Below are positions 55,893 to 63,999 of a stretch of DNA of 64,000 bases, piece after piece. The first letter of the stretch is position 1, and each line of letters begins with the position of its first letter. The translations under genes and the position numbers were made by a program. This stretch comes from Paucibacter sp. PLA-PC-4. Its GTDB lineage: Bacteria > Pseudomonadota > Gammaproteobacteria > Burkholderiales > Burkholderiaceae_C. Where the stretch lies: contig NZ_JAPFGP010000009.1 in the NCBI RefSeq assembly GCF_026241155.1, positions 186,001-250,000 of the forward strand, in the 5' to 3' direction. The notes below the pieces were generated by a model, which did not search any database, had not been told where the DNA came from, and was given only the letters and a program-made list of their open reading frames with translations.

Positions 55893-56720
55893 ATGCTGTC
55901 GATTTCCCTCGGCCCCGTCGCCCTGCCCCTGGCGCCCGCTCTCCTGCTTTGCGCCGTCTGGGCCGCGTCCCTGCTGGCCAGACGGCTGGCGCGCAAGGCG
56001 GCCGGCGAATCCCTCGGCGAGGTGGCAGGCAACACCGTGATCCACGCCGCGCTGCTCGGCTTGCTGGCGGCGCGATTGGCCTACCTGGCCCTGAATGCGG
56101 ACGCCTACCTGGCGTCACCGTGGGCCGCATTCGACCTGCGTGATGGCGGCTGGTTCGCGCCGGCTGGATTGATCGCCGGGCTGGGCTGGCTGGCGTGGCG
56201 CAGTCAGCGCCGGCCCCCGCTGCGCCGGCCATGGCTGGTCAGCAGCGGTGCCGGCATCGCCCTCTGGCTGCTCGCCTCGGTGGCGACCGCGCCGTCCGGA
56301 TCGGCACCCATGCCCTCGGTGCAGCTGGCCGAGCTTGAGAGCGCCCAATCCCTCAGCCTGTCCGAGGCCGCGCGCGGGCGGCCGGTCGTCGTCAATCTCT
56401 GGGCTAGTTGGTGCGGCCCATGCCGAGTTGAAATGCCGGTACTGGCTGCTGCACAACAGCGCGAGTCAGCCGTGGGTTTTCTTTTCATCAACCAGGGCGA
56501 ATCACCGGCTGCCGTAAAGGCCTTTTTGCGTCAGCAGGGCCTGTCCCTGCGCGAGGTGCTGCTGGACAGCAGGTCCACGCTGGGTCCGGCCGTTGGCTCC
56601 CGCGGCCTGCCGACCACCCTCTTCTACGATGCACAGGGCCGGCAGGTCGATGCGCATTTCGGCATCATCAATGCTGCTGCACTGGAGAGCCGGCTGCGCC
56701 AGATCCGTCCATCGCCTTGA
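55893..56720 (+). CDS. Lgt-like membrane domain fused to TlpA-type thioredoxin
   Basis: 275 residues. Residues 1-110 form four membrane helices with the prolipoprotein diacylglyceryl transferase-like outline ('GNTVIHAALLGLLAARLAYL', 'GWFAPAGLIAGLGWLAWRSQ') but without the catalytic Lgt motifs being evident. Residues about 140-270 are a thioredoxin domain with the redox-active WCGPC in 'VVNLWASWCGPCRVEMPVL'. The thioredoxin faces the periplasm. In a sulfide operon it may keep cysteines reduced or reduce disulfides. The start is 38 nt after DUF2892. Confidence 0.83.
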   Translation: MLSISLGPVALPLAPALLLCAVWAASLLARRLARKAAGESLGEVAGNTVIHAALLGLLAARLAYLALNADAYLASPWAAFDLRDGGWFAPAGLIAGLGWLAWRSQRRPPLRRPWLVSSGAGIALWLLASVATAPSGSAPMPSVQLAELESAQSLSLSEAARGRPVVVNLWASWCGPCRVEMPVLAAAQQRESAVGFLFINQGESPAAVKAFLRQQGLSLREVLLDSRSTLGPAVGSRGLPTTLFYDAQGRQVDAHFGIINAAALESRLRQIRPSP

Positions 56721-56786
56721 CTGCCTTCGCCCCACCGTTCGGCGATCCGACACCCTCCTGACCCGAGCCGCCTCATCGAGCCCGAC

Positions 56787-57500
56787 ATGATCCCGATCCA
56801 GACCCATTCCGCCTGGCGCGGCACCTCCGACTGTCGATCCTGCGCCGTTCGCGAGCTCGCGCTGTTCTCCAGGCTCACCGAGGACGACTTTGCACTGATC
56901 CACGCGCCCATTGACGACCTGGCATACCGGGCCCATCAAGTTCTATTCAACGAGGGCGATGAGGCAAGAGGCGTTTTCACGCTGCGTTCGGGCATGCTCA
57001 AGCTTTCACGCATCACGAGCGACGGGCGCCGGCGCATCCTGCGCTTGCTGCGCCCGGGTGATGTGGTCGGCCTGGAAGCGCTGGCCACGGGGCGCTACGA
57101 CAGCGAGGCGGCCACGCTGACCGACGTCACGCTGTGCCGCATCCCCACCGCGGTGGTGCACGAGCTGAGCCAGAACTCGCCCCGCATGCATGCGGGGCTG
57201 CTCAGCAAATGGCATCAAGCGCTGCGCGAGGCCGACGACTGGCTGGCCTCGATCAACTTCGGCACCGCGCGCCAGCGGCTGTGTCACTTTGTCCTGAAGA
57301 TGCGCCACACCAGCGACCCAGGAATCGTCACACTGTTCTCGCGCGAGGACATGGGGGCCATGATGGACCTGAAGCAGGAGACGGTGAGCCGCGAGATCTC
57401 TGCGCTGGTGAGAATCGGAGCCCTGCAGCCAGTGGACAAGCTCGGCCGTCTCTACCGCATCGCCGACGACTCCCTGCTGCAAGCCCAGCTCGATCTCTGA
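56787..57500 (+). CDS. Crp/Fnr-family transcriptional regulator with partial FNR cysteine set
   Basis: 237 residues. cNMP-binding-like beta roll ('VLFNEGDEARGVFTLRSGML', 'LLRPGDVVGLEAL') and an FNR-type recognition helix 'LKQETVSREISALVRIGAL'. Cys16 and Cys19 ('DCRSCAV') and a Cys near 117 ('TLCRIP') sit where FNR has cluster ligands. The third N-terminal FNR cysteine is absent (Ala/Leu there). A 4Fe-4S cluster would be incomplete unless another residue substitutes. It is followed by the peroxiredoxin and bd oxidase genes, its probable targets. Confidence 0.85.
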   Translation: MIPIQTHSAWRGTSDCRSCAVRELALFSRLTEDDFALIHAPIDDLAYRAHQVLFNEGDEARGVFTLRSGMLKLSRITSDGRRRILRLLRPGDVVGLEALATGRYDSEAATLTDVTLCRIPTAVVHELSQNSPRMHAGLLSKWHQALREADDWLASINFGTARQRLCHFVLKMRHTSDPGIVTLFSREDMGAMMDLKQETVSREISALVRIGALQPVDKLGRLYRIADDSLLQAQLDL

Positions 57501-57756
57501 GCCTGGCCTTTGACGCAGCTATCAGCGCCATAGCACAAGCCAATCGGCGCCATGATCCATGTCATGCCAGCGAGTCCGGGGCGCAAGGACACTGAAGCCA
57601 TTCAGTCACACCGAGACGCAGAGTAGCCCAGCGCACAGACTTCGAGTCCGGTGAGGGTCAGCATCTTCCCGGGATGATTGACCGTCCTGGGTTCAGGGCC
57701 TCTCCCGAACACGCTGGCAAGCGCTGGCGGTGCAGACTTTCCACCAAGGAACAATC
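57501..57756. other. Intergenic region before the peroxiredoxin-oxidase group
   Basis: 256 nt between the Crp/Fnr regulator and the peroxiredoxin. An imperfect FNR-like arrangement, TTGAC and ATCAG six nt apart, occurs near 57509-57526, and a short palindrome-like ATGATCCATGTCAT near 57551. Neither is convincing. No gene was seen. Confidence 0.4.
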
Positions 57757-58398
57757 GTGAGCGAAACCGTCTCCAGCTTTCCCCTCCTCAACGAAGCGGC
57801 ACCTGCTTTCAGGGCCAACACGACCCATGGCGAACGCAGCCTGGCCGACTACACGGGAAAGTGGCTGATCCTCTTCTCGCATCCGGCCGATTTCACCCCG
57901 GTCTGCACCACCGAGTTCATTGCATTCGCCAGGGCCACCGACACCTTCAAGCGCATGAACTGCGAGTTGCTGGGACTGTCCATCGACAGCATCTACTCGC
58001 ACCTGGCCTGGATGCAGAGCATCAAGAGCAGCTTCGGCGTTGAGATTCCCTTCCCGATCATCGACGACATCAAGATGGATGTGGCGCGGGCCTACGGCAT
58101 GATCCACCCGGGTGCGGCCGACACGCAGGCCGTGCGCGCCACCTTCTTCATTGACCCCGAGGGCAAGCTGCGTGCGATGGTGTACTACCCCATGAGCAAC
58201 GGCCGCTCCATTGACGAATTCGTGCGCCTGCTGACCGCGATGCAGACCAGCGATGCCCACAAGATTGCGACGCCCGAAGGCTGGACACCGGGTTGCGACG
58301 TCATCGTCCCGCCGCCCAAGACGCCTGCAGCGATCGAGGCACGCAAGGGCGAGGGCTACGCCATGAAGGACTGGTACTTCTCCACCCGCCCGCTCTGA
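57757..58398 (+). CDS. 1-Cys peroxiredoxin (Prx6/AhpC-TSA family)
   Basis: 213 residues from a GTG at 57757 (AAGGA six nt before). The peroxidatic Cys is in 'HPADFTPVCTTEFIAF', and 'DPEGKLRAMVYYPMSNGRS' is the C-terminal Prx6-type block. The resolving Cys of 2-Cys enzymes is not apparent, so reduction needs an external thiol. It removes peroxide or peroxynitrite in the cytoplasm. It lies 256 nt after the regulator and 33 nt before the oxidase subunit I gene. Confidence 0.92.
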   Translation: MSETVSSFPLLNEAAPAFRANTTHGERSLADYTGKWLILFSHPADFTPVCTTEFIAFARATDTFKRMNCELLGLSIDSIYSHLAWMQSIKSSFGVEIPFPIIDDIKMDVARAYGMIHPGAADTQAVRATFFIDPEGKLRAMVYYPMSNGRSIDEFVRLLTAMQTSDAHKIATPEGWTPGCDVIVPPPKTPAAIEARKGEGYAMKDWYFSTRPL

Positions 58399-58431
58399 AC
58401 CACAAGCCTCGGCAAGAGCAAGGACGCCACG

Positions 58432-59844
58432 ATGTTTGATCTGCCCGACGCACTGCTGCTGGCGCGCATTCAGTTCGCGTTCACGGTGAGTTTTCACTTC
58501 CTGTTTCCCGCCATCACCATCGGGCTGGCCAGCTACCTAGCCGTGCTTGAAGGCCTGTGGATGAAGACCCGGCGCGCCGACTATATGGACCTGTTCCGCT
58601 ACTGGATCAAGATCTTCGCGCTGGTCTTCGCGATGGGCGTGGTCTCGGGCATCGTGATGTCCTATCAGTTCGGCACCAACTGGGCGGTGTTCTCCGACAG
58701 GGCCGGCCCCATCATCGGACCGCTAATGGCCTACGAGGTGCTGACCGCCTTCTTCCTCGAAGCGGGCTTCCTCGGCGTGATGCTGTTCGGCATGAACCGC
58801 GTGGGCAGGCGCCTGCACTTCACCGCCACGCTGATGGTGGCCCTGGGCACCTTCGTCTCGGCCTTCTGGATACTCTCAGTCAACAGCTGGATGCAGACGC
58901 CGGCGGGCTACACGATGAACGCGGACGGCCAGTTCATCTCCGCCGGCAGCTGGCTGGCCATCATCTTCAACCCCAGCTTTCCTTACCGACTGGCGCACAC
59001 GCTGTCGGCGGCCTATCTGACCACGGCCTTTCTGGTCGGAGCCGTCGGTGCCTGGCATCTGCTGAAAGACCGCAGCAACCCGCGTGCGCGCCTGATGTTC
59101 TCGATGGCGATGTGGATGGCGACCATCGTCGCGCCGCTACAGATCGTGCTGGGCGACCTTCATGGCCTGAACACGCTGGAGCATCAGCCGGTGAAGGTCA
59201 TGGCGATGGAGGGCCACTACCAGAGTCACCCGGATGGCGCACCGCTGATCCTGTTCGGCATCCCGAACAGCGCCGTGGGCCGGGTTGACTACGCAGTGGA
59301 AATCCCGAAGCTGTCCTCGCTGATCCTCAAGCACGACCTCAATGCCTCAATGAAGGGGCTGGACACCGTGCCTGCGGCCGATCACCCGCCGGTGGGGATC
59401 GTGTTCTGGGCCTTTCGCATCATGGTCGGCCTGGGCTTTCTGATGGCCGGGCTGGGCATGCTGAGCCTGTGGGCACGCGCCCGGGGCAGGCTGTACGAAT
59501 GGAAGTGGCTGCACCGCTTCGCGCTGGCGATGGGTCCGTCGGGTCTGGTGGCGGTGCTGGCCGGCTGGATCGTCACGGAGGTCGGTCGCCAGCCCTGGAC
59601 CATCCAGGGTCTGATGCGCACGGCCGAGTCGGCCTCGCCGCTGGCGGCACCGGCTGTGGCGACATCCCTGCTGGCCTTTGTGGTCGTGTACTTCGCCGTC
59701 TTCGGCGCCGGCGTGCTCTACATCCTGCAGCTGATGGCCAGGCCGCCGGTGATACACGAGTCGGCCCCTCCCAACATCCCCGCGCGCGCCGCCGGCACCA
59801 CGCCTGCCGTGGCGCTACGGCCCGATGCCCTGGCCCAGGAATGA
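58432..59844 (+). CDS. cydA: Cytochrome bd ubiquinol oxidase subunit I (CIO-type, short Q-loop)
   Basis: 470 residues, shorter than E. coli CydA because the Q-loop insertion is missing, as in cyanide-insensitive oxidases (CioA). Heme ligand regions are 'RIQFAFTVSFHFLFPAITIG' and 'FPYRLAHTLSAAYLTTAFLV'. The conserved 'EVGRQPWTIQGLMRTAESAS' is near the C-terminus. It oxidises quinol and reduces O2 without proton pumping. Such oxidases resist sulfide and cyanide, which fits the neighbouring sulfide genes. Subunit II follows after 10 nt. Confidence 0.95.
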   Translation: MFDLPDALLLARIQFAFTVSFHFLFPAITIGLASYLAVLEGLWMKTRRADYMDLFRYWIKIFALVFAMGVVSGIVMSYQFGTNWAVFSDRAGPIIGPLMAYEVLTAFFLEAGFLGVMLFGMNRVGRRLHFTATLMVALGTFVSAFWILSVNSWMQTPAGYTMNADGQFISAGSWLAIIFNPSFPYRLAHTLSAAYLTTAFLVGAVGAWHLLKDRSNPRARLMFSMAMWMATIVAPLQIVLGDLHGLNTLEHQPVKVMAMEGHYQSHPDGAPLILFGIPNSAVGRVDYAVEIPKLSSLILKHDLNASMKGLDTVPAADHPPVGIVFWAFRIMVGLGFLMAGLGMLSLWARARGRLYEWKWLHRFALAMGPSGLVAVLAGWIVTEVGRQPWTIQGLMRTAESASPLAAPAVATSLLAFVVVYFAVFGAGVLYILQLMARPPVIHESAPPNIPARAAGTTPAVALRPDALAQE

Positions 59845-59854
59845 GGCGATCTCC

Positions 59855-60859
59855 ATGAGTATTGACCTGACCCTCATCTGGGCCTTCATCATCGTGCTGG
59901 CCGTCTTCATCTATGTGGTGCTGGACGGTTTCGACCTGGGCATCGGTATCCTCTTCAATAGCTTTGAAGTCGGCCCCGATCGCGATACCGCGATGAACAG
60001 CATTGCGCCGGTATGGGACGGCAACGAGACCTGGCTGGTGATGGGTGGTGGCGGTCTGCTGGCCGCCTTTCCGCTGGCCTACGGCCTGATCCTCTCCGCC
60101 CTATACGCACCCATCATCGCCATGCTGCTGGCCCTGGTCTTCCGGGGCGTGGCCTTCGAGTTCCGTTGGCGCGACCCCGCCCATCGCGGCTTCTGGGACC
60201 TGGCGTTCACCGGCGGCTCCTTGCTCGCCGCGTTCTCGCAGGGCGTCATCCTGGGCGCGCTGCTGCAGGGTGTGGCGATCAGCGGCCGCACCTATGCGGG
60301 CGGCTGGTGGGACTGGCTGACGCCCTTTTCCATACTCACCGGCGTGAGCGTGGTCGCGGCCTATGCGCTGCTGGGCTCTACCTGGCTGGTGCTAAAGGCC
60401 GAAGGCGCGCTGCAGCGCCGGGCGCGCGCCATGGCCGGCTGGCTGGGCGTTGCGGCGCTGGCCGCCATCGTGGCCGTCAGCATCGCCACCCTGTTTCTGA
60501 GCGCCGACTACTTCGGCAACTGGCTGAACTGGCCGAACATCCTGTGGGTGGCGCCGGTGCCCATCCTGGTGGCGCTGGCCAGCGTGGCCTTCGTGCACAG
60601 CCTCAAGGCCGGCCAAGAGCTTTCGCCCTTCTTGCTCACGCTGGGCATCTTTTTGCTGTGCTTCGTGGGGCTGGGCATCAGCGTGTTCCCCGATGTCGTG
60701 CCCGGCGCCGTGACCATCTGGGAAGCGGCCACCGACCGCAGCGGCCAGGTCTTCATGCTCTGGGGCACGGCCATCGTGCTGCCGATGATTCTGGGCTACA
60801 CCGCCTGGTCCTACTGGGTGTTTCGCGGCAAGGTCCGTGCAGACGGCTACCACGCATGA
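59855..60859 (+). CDS. cydB: Cytochrome bd ubiquinol oxidase subunit II
   Basis: 334 residues from 'MSIDLTLIWAFIIVLAVFIY' (an in-frame start 10 codons earlier is inside the subunit I gene). 'VVLDGFDLGIGILF' and 'IAPVWDGNETWLVMGGGGLL' are canonical CydB motifs, with about eight helices. It forms the heterodimer with subunit I. It overlaps the DUF2474 gene by ATGA. Confidence 0.95.
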   Translation: MSIDLTLIWAFIIVLAVFIYVVLDGFDLGIGILFNSFEVGPDRDTAMNSIAPVWDGNETWLVMGGGGLLAAFPLAYGLILSALYAPIIAMLLALVFRGVAFEFRWRDPAHRGFWDLAFTGGSLLAAFSQGVILGALLQGVAISGRTYAGGWWDWLTPFSILTGVSVVAAYALLGSTWLVLKAEGALQRRARAMAGWLGVAALAAIVAVSIATLFLSADYFGNWLNWPNILWVAPVPILVALASVAFVHSLKAGQELSPFLLTLGIFLLCFVGLGISVFPDVVPGAVTIWEAATDRSGQVFMLWGTAIVLPMILGYTAWSYWVFRGKVRADGYHA

Positions 60860-61014
60860 GAACGTTCCGCTGGCCCACCATCACCATAGCAGGCCCTGAG
60901 CAGCCGCTGCCGCCGTTGTGGCGCCGCCTGCTCTGGATGGCGGGTATCTGGCTGGCCAGCATCGCCGCTCTGACGGCCGTGGCCCTGCTGCTGCGCTGGG
61001 TGCTGAAGACCTAA
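60856..61014 (+). CDS. Small bd-oxidase accessory subunit (DUF2474/CydX-like)
   Basis: 52 residues, starting inside the subunit II stop. One membrane helix 'RRLLWMAGIWLASIAALTAV' with the conserved 'RLLWMAGIWLAS' and a basic N-terminal region. DUF2474 proteins follow cioAB genes and take the place of CydX, stabilising the oxidase. Confidence 0.88.
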   Translation: MRTFRWPTITIAGPEQPLPPLWRRLLWMAGIWLASIAALTAVALLLRWVLKT

Positions 61015-61046
61015 GACATGCAAGCACTACCCACCAGGAGTCCACC

Positions 61047-61670
61047 ATGACCGCAAGACTGAATCTCCCGCGCACGCTCCCGCATGCCCCCACGCCCGGG
61101 GATCCCGAGCGCCGCGTCTGGCTGCTGGCCACCGCCACCTGCGCAGGCATTGCCGCCGTGGGCACCGCCGTGCCCTTCGTCTCGACCTTGGCACCCAGCG
61201 AGCGGGCCCGGGCAGCCGGCGGGCCGGTGGAAGTGGACGTCTCCGACCTCTCGCCTGGTGACATGAAGACTGTGGAATGGCGGGGCCAGCCCGTGTGGGT
61301 GTTGCGGCGCACCCCTGAGATGTTGGCCGATTTGCGAGGCCACGATGCTGAGCTGGTCGATCCGCAGTCGGCCGCAAAACAGCAGCCCGCTTACGCAGCC
61401 AACCCCGAACGCGCGATCGAGCCCGAGCTCTTCGTCGCCATCGGCATCTGCACCCACTTGGGCTGCTCGCCCAGCACCGCGCCGAAGGACGGTAAAAACC
61501 CGAGTCTGCCTGCGGACTGGTCGGGTGGCTTCTTCTGCCCCTGCCACGGCTCCACCTTCGACGGCGCCGGTCGGGTCTACAAGAACAAGCCGGCGCCGAC
61601 CAATCTGGTGATTCCGCCGCACCGCTACACCGCTGGCACGCGCATCCTCATCGGCGAAGACCAGACCTGA
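61047..61670 (+). CDS. petA: Rieske iron-sulfur protein (PetA-like), orphan
   Basis: 207 residues from the ATG at 61047 (AGGAG before it). Single N-terminal helix 'RRVWLLATATCAGIAAVGTA' and the UCR transmembrane-Rieske pattern. 2Fe-2S ligands are in 'GICTHLGCSP' and 'FFCPCHGSTFDGAGRV'. This is the usual bc1 complex Rieske subunit, 33 nt after DUF2474. No cytochrome b (petB) or c1 (petC) gene follows, so it may work with another complex or feed electrons to the bd oxidase module. Confidence 0.93.
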   Translation: MTARLNLPRTLPHAPTPGDPERRVWLLATATCAGIAAVGTAVPFVSTLAPSERARAAGGPVEVDVSDLSPGDMKTVEWRGQPVWVLRRTPEMLADLRGHDAELVDPQSAAKQQPAYAANPERAIEPELFVAIGICTHLGCSPSTAPKDGKNPSLPADWSGGFFCPCHGSTFDGAGRVYKNKPAPTNLVIPPHRYTAGTRILIGEDQT

Positions 61671-62034
61671 GAGCAGCGCCGCTTAAAGAAGGCGCCCATG
61701 CGCAGGATGCCCGATGTGAAGTGCTCTGCGAAGGCAGCTTCGATATTGGAGCGATAGATGTCGCTGATCTTGTCGACGCAAGGTGAGATCTTGTGGCACG
61801 CAGAAGGATGACGTGAAACCATCCAAGATCGAGTTAGAGGCGATCAGCGTAACTGACCGAGCCCCTCCCACCCCACCGAACATGCGGGTCCACACCCGGT
61901 GGTTCGATCGCCTGAGGTCAAGAGAGTAGCGGCACCCTGTCGTGGTCGCAAGCGGTCAAAGGTGAAGGACGGCACCTTTGAAAATCGGGCTCGAGGCCTC
62001 AGCAAGCGATCAGATCCGTGATCTACTGAGACCC
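61671..62034. other. Gene-poor stretch with an intron-like hairpin
   Basis: About 360 nt with no supported gene. A stem CCACCG (61873-61878) with CGGTGG (61897-61902) encloses GGGT/ACCC. Read on the minus strand, the sequence around it resembles the region after the reverse transcriptase in some bacterial group II introns, but no reverse transcriptase is present. A short minus-strand frame at 61680-61820 has no recognised family. Confidence 0.45.
61873..61902 (-). ncRNA. Possible group II intron 3' remnant
   Basis: On the minus strand, CCACCG..GGGT..CGGTGG is followed by GGGGTGGGAGGGGCTC, a sequence pattern remembered from the 3' ends of bacterial group II introns. No domain V/VI or reverse transcriptase can be shown, so this is only a suggestion that an intron was once inserted between the Rieske gene and the next operon. 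Confidence 0.25.
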
Positions 62035-62490
62035 TCAGTCGAGATGGAGGTCAAACCCGGCACGCCTCATCCCGATCTGCCAGCCAGCGCTCGTGCGGAC
62101 AAAGGTGTCCTGAAAACTCCCCACGAACTGACGGGCCGAGGCTGCTCGGCCATGTGGCCCGACTTCGCTGCGGGAATCCGCCGTCCACAGCAGAACGCGA
62201 CTGTTCGCGCGAGCCACATTGGGTCCGATCTCCTCGAACAGCGTGCCGCAGATGAGATGCGCGGTAAGTCGCTCGCTCGGTCGTTCTCGGTAGGCGCGTT
62301 CAATCGCTTCGCGACCGTTGATCACGGGTCCGGCAGGTCGAGTCAGTTCGGCGTCGACGCTGAACAGCGCCGCCAACCCTGCCCAGTCGGCGGCATCGAT
62401 CAGGGCCGCCGAGCGCAACACCAACTCACGACAGGCCTGCTCGGCTCTGAGCACACCAAGCGAGCGATTTGCCACCCCTTCAGCGCACAT
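62035..62490 (-). CDS. SnoaL/NTF2-like protein
   Basis: 151 residues from the ATG at 62490 (a GTG two codons earlier is also possible). The alpha+beta barrel pattern is seen: 'LVLRSAALIDAADWAGLAAL', 'FSVDAELTRPAGPVINGREA' and 'TAHLICGTLFEEIGPNVARA' with a C-terminal 'GWQIGMRRAGFDLHLD'. Related proteins are the small subunits of aromatic ring hydroxylases or unassigned isomerase-like enzymes. It is the last gene of a minus-strand operon and its start overlaps the upstream hydrolase stop by 11 nt. Confidence 0.8.
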   Translation of the reverse strand: MCAEGVANRSLGVLRAEQACRELVLRSAALIDAADWAGLAALFSVDAELTRPAGPVINGREAIERAYRERPSERLTAHLICGTLFEEIGPNVARANSRVLLWTADSRSEVGPHGRAASARQFVGSFQDTFVRTSAGWQIGMRRAGFDLHLD

Positions 62491-63214
62491 GACCACAGTG
62501 CATCAGCCACTGAACCAATGCCCCCGAGACGGCCTGCGGCTGTTCCATCGGACTCATATGGCCGCAATGCTCGATGATCCTCAGAGCCGCTCCGGGCACC
62601 AGGGCCTGCATCGCGCGATGCCTATCAGGCGGACTCCAGCGATCCTGCTGGCCGCACAGCAGCAGCAGCGGGCAGTGCAACGTGCGCAGCACGGGCTCCG
62701 CATCCGGCCGCTGCAGCAGCGCATTGATCTGTGCGGCAAATCGGTCCGGGTCGCTGCGCGCAATCATCGCCACCATGCGCTCGAACAGCGGCGTTCCCCA
62801 CACATCGGGATGCACCATCGGCGCCACCCATTGCCGGGCCATCACCTCCATCCCCTCACGCTGTGCCAGCGCCAGCAACTCGTGGCGACCCCGGCGCTCC
62901 TCATCGCCGGCCTGATTCGATGCCAGCGGCGCCACGCCGCTGTCGAGCAGGGCAAGACCGAGCACCCGCTCAGGAGCCTGGCGCAGTACCTCCAGCGCGA
63001 CCCGCCCACCCATCGAATGCCCCGCCAGCGCGAAGCGTTGTGCAGCCACCGTACGCAGCACATGACTGGCCATGTGCTCGATCCGGTCCAGCATGCCGAA
63101 GCGCCCGATGACGATGTCGCAGCTTTCGTAGAGTGCCGCCTGCTGCTCGGCCCAGACCTCGTCATCGCAGAGCAGACCGGGCAGCAGCACCAGCGTCGAA
63201 GCGGCCGAGCTCAT
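62480..63214 (-). CDS. Alpha/beta hydrolase
   Basis: 244 residues from the ATG at 63214, which overlaps the amidohydrolase stop (ATGA). The nucleophile elbow is 'LAGHSMGGRVALE', with the acid in 'LCGQQDRWSP' and the His in 'IEHCGHMSPME'. It is of the MhpC/3-oxoadipate-lactonase-like size. Together with the amidohydrolase and SnoaL-like protein it suggests a small aromatic-compound degradation unit; the substrate is unknown. Confidence 0.88.
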   Translation of the reverse strand: MSSAASTLVLLPGLLCDDEVWAEQQAALYESCDIVIGRFGMLDRIEHMASHVLRTVAAQRFALAGHSMGGRVALEVLRQAPERVLGLALLDSGVAPLASNQAGDEERRGRHELLALAQREGMEVMARQWVAPMVHPDVWGTPLFERMVAMIARSDPDRFAAQINALLQRPDAEPVLRTLHCPLLLLCGQQDRWSPPDRHRAMQALVPGAALRIIEHCGHMSPMEQPQAVSGALVQWLMHCGHVR

Positions 63215-63999
63215 GGCTGCGGAGCCGGGCAGCAATCGGTCGCCACCGGAGGCTTCAGGCGCTGGTAACGCCCGTTCAGTGGATCCTTGTCCAAGCCCAG
63301 CAGACGTACCGCGTTGTGCTTGAGGATCAGAGGCCGCACCTCGGGCCGGATGTCCAGGGCCTCGAAATCCTTCAGCCAGCGCTCAGGCGTGATCACCGGG
63401 TAATCCGATCCGAACAATATCTTGTGCTTGAGCAACGTGTTCGCATACTTCACCAACTGGGGCGGGAAGTAGCGTGGCGACCAGCCGGACAAGTCAATAT
63501 AGACATTGGGCTTGTGCGTGGCCACAGCCAGCGCGTTGTCCTGCCAGGGAAAGGACGGGTGGGCAATGACAATAGGCAGCGAAGGAAAGTCCACCGCAAC
63601 GTCGTCGAGAAACATCGGGTCGGAGTACTTCAACCGGATGCCGCCGCCCCCTGGAAGGCCGGCGCCCACGCCGGTCTGTCCGCTGTGAAAGATAGCCGGC
63701 ACACCGGCCTCGGCGATCGCCTCATAGACCGCATAGGCAGCCCGGTCATTCGGGTAGAAGCCCTGAGCCGAAGGGTGAAACTTGAAGCCCTGCACCCCGT
63801 AGCTGTTGACCAGACGGCGCACCTCGCGGGCACCCATCTTGCCGCGCATCGGATCCACGCTGGCAAATGGGATCAGCGCATCGGGATGTCGCGCTGCGTC
63901 CTCGGCCACCTCCTCATTGCTGATGCGAGCCTGACCGGTCTCGCGCTCGGTATCGACCGGAAAGATCACCGCCAGCATCTTGTGTTCGCGGTAGTAGGC
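63211..63999 (-). CDS. Amidohydrolase_2 family protein (partial, cut by window edge)
   Basis: The frame enters from beyond the right edge ('YYREHK' before 'MLAVIFPVD') and codes 262 visible residues. 'GFKFHPSAQGFYPND' with 'IFHSGQTG', 'IVIAHPSFPWQDNALA' and 'KILFGSDYPVITPERWLKDF' are Amidohydrolase_2 motifs, including the metal Asp in FGSDYP. The family includes ACMSD and gamma-resorcylate decarboxylase, i.e. non-oxidative decarboxylases or hydrolases of aromatic acids. The N-terminus with the HxH pair is outside the window. It is coupled to the hydrolase gene. Confidence 0.85.
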   Translation of the reverse strand, partial: AYYREHKMLAVIFPVDTERETGQARISNEEVAEDAARHPDALIPFASVDPMRGKMGAREVRRLVNSYGVQGFKFHPSAQGFYPNDRAAYAVYEAIAEAGVPAIFHSGQTGVGAGLPGGGGIRLKYSDPMFLDDVAVDFPSLPIVIAHPSFPWQDNALAVATHKPNVYIDLSGWSPRYFPPQLVKYANTLLKHKILFGSDYPVITPERWLKDFEALDIRPEVRPLILKHNAVRLLGLDKDPLNGRYQRLKPPVATDCCPAPQP

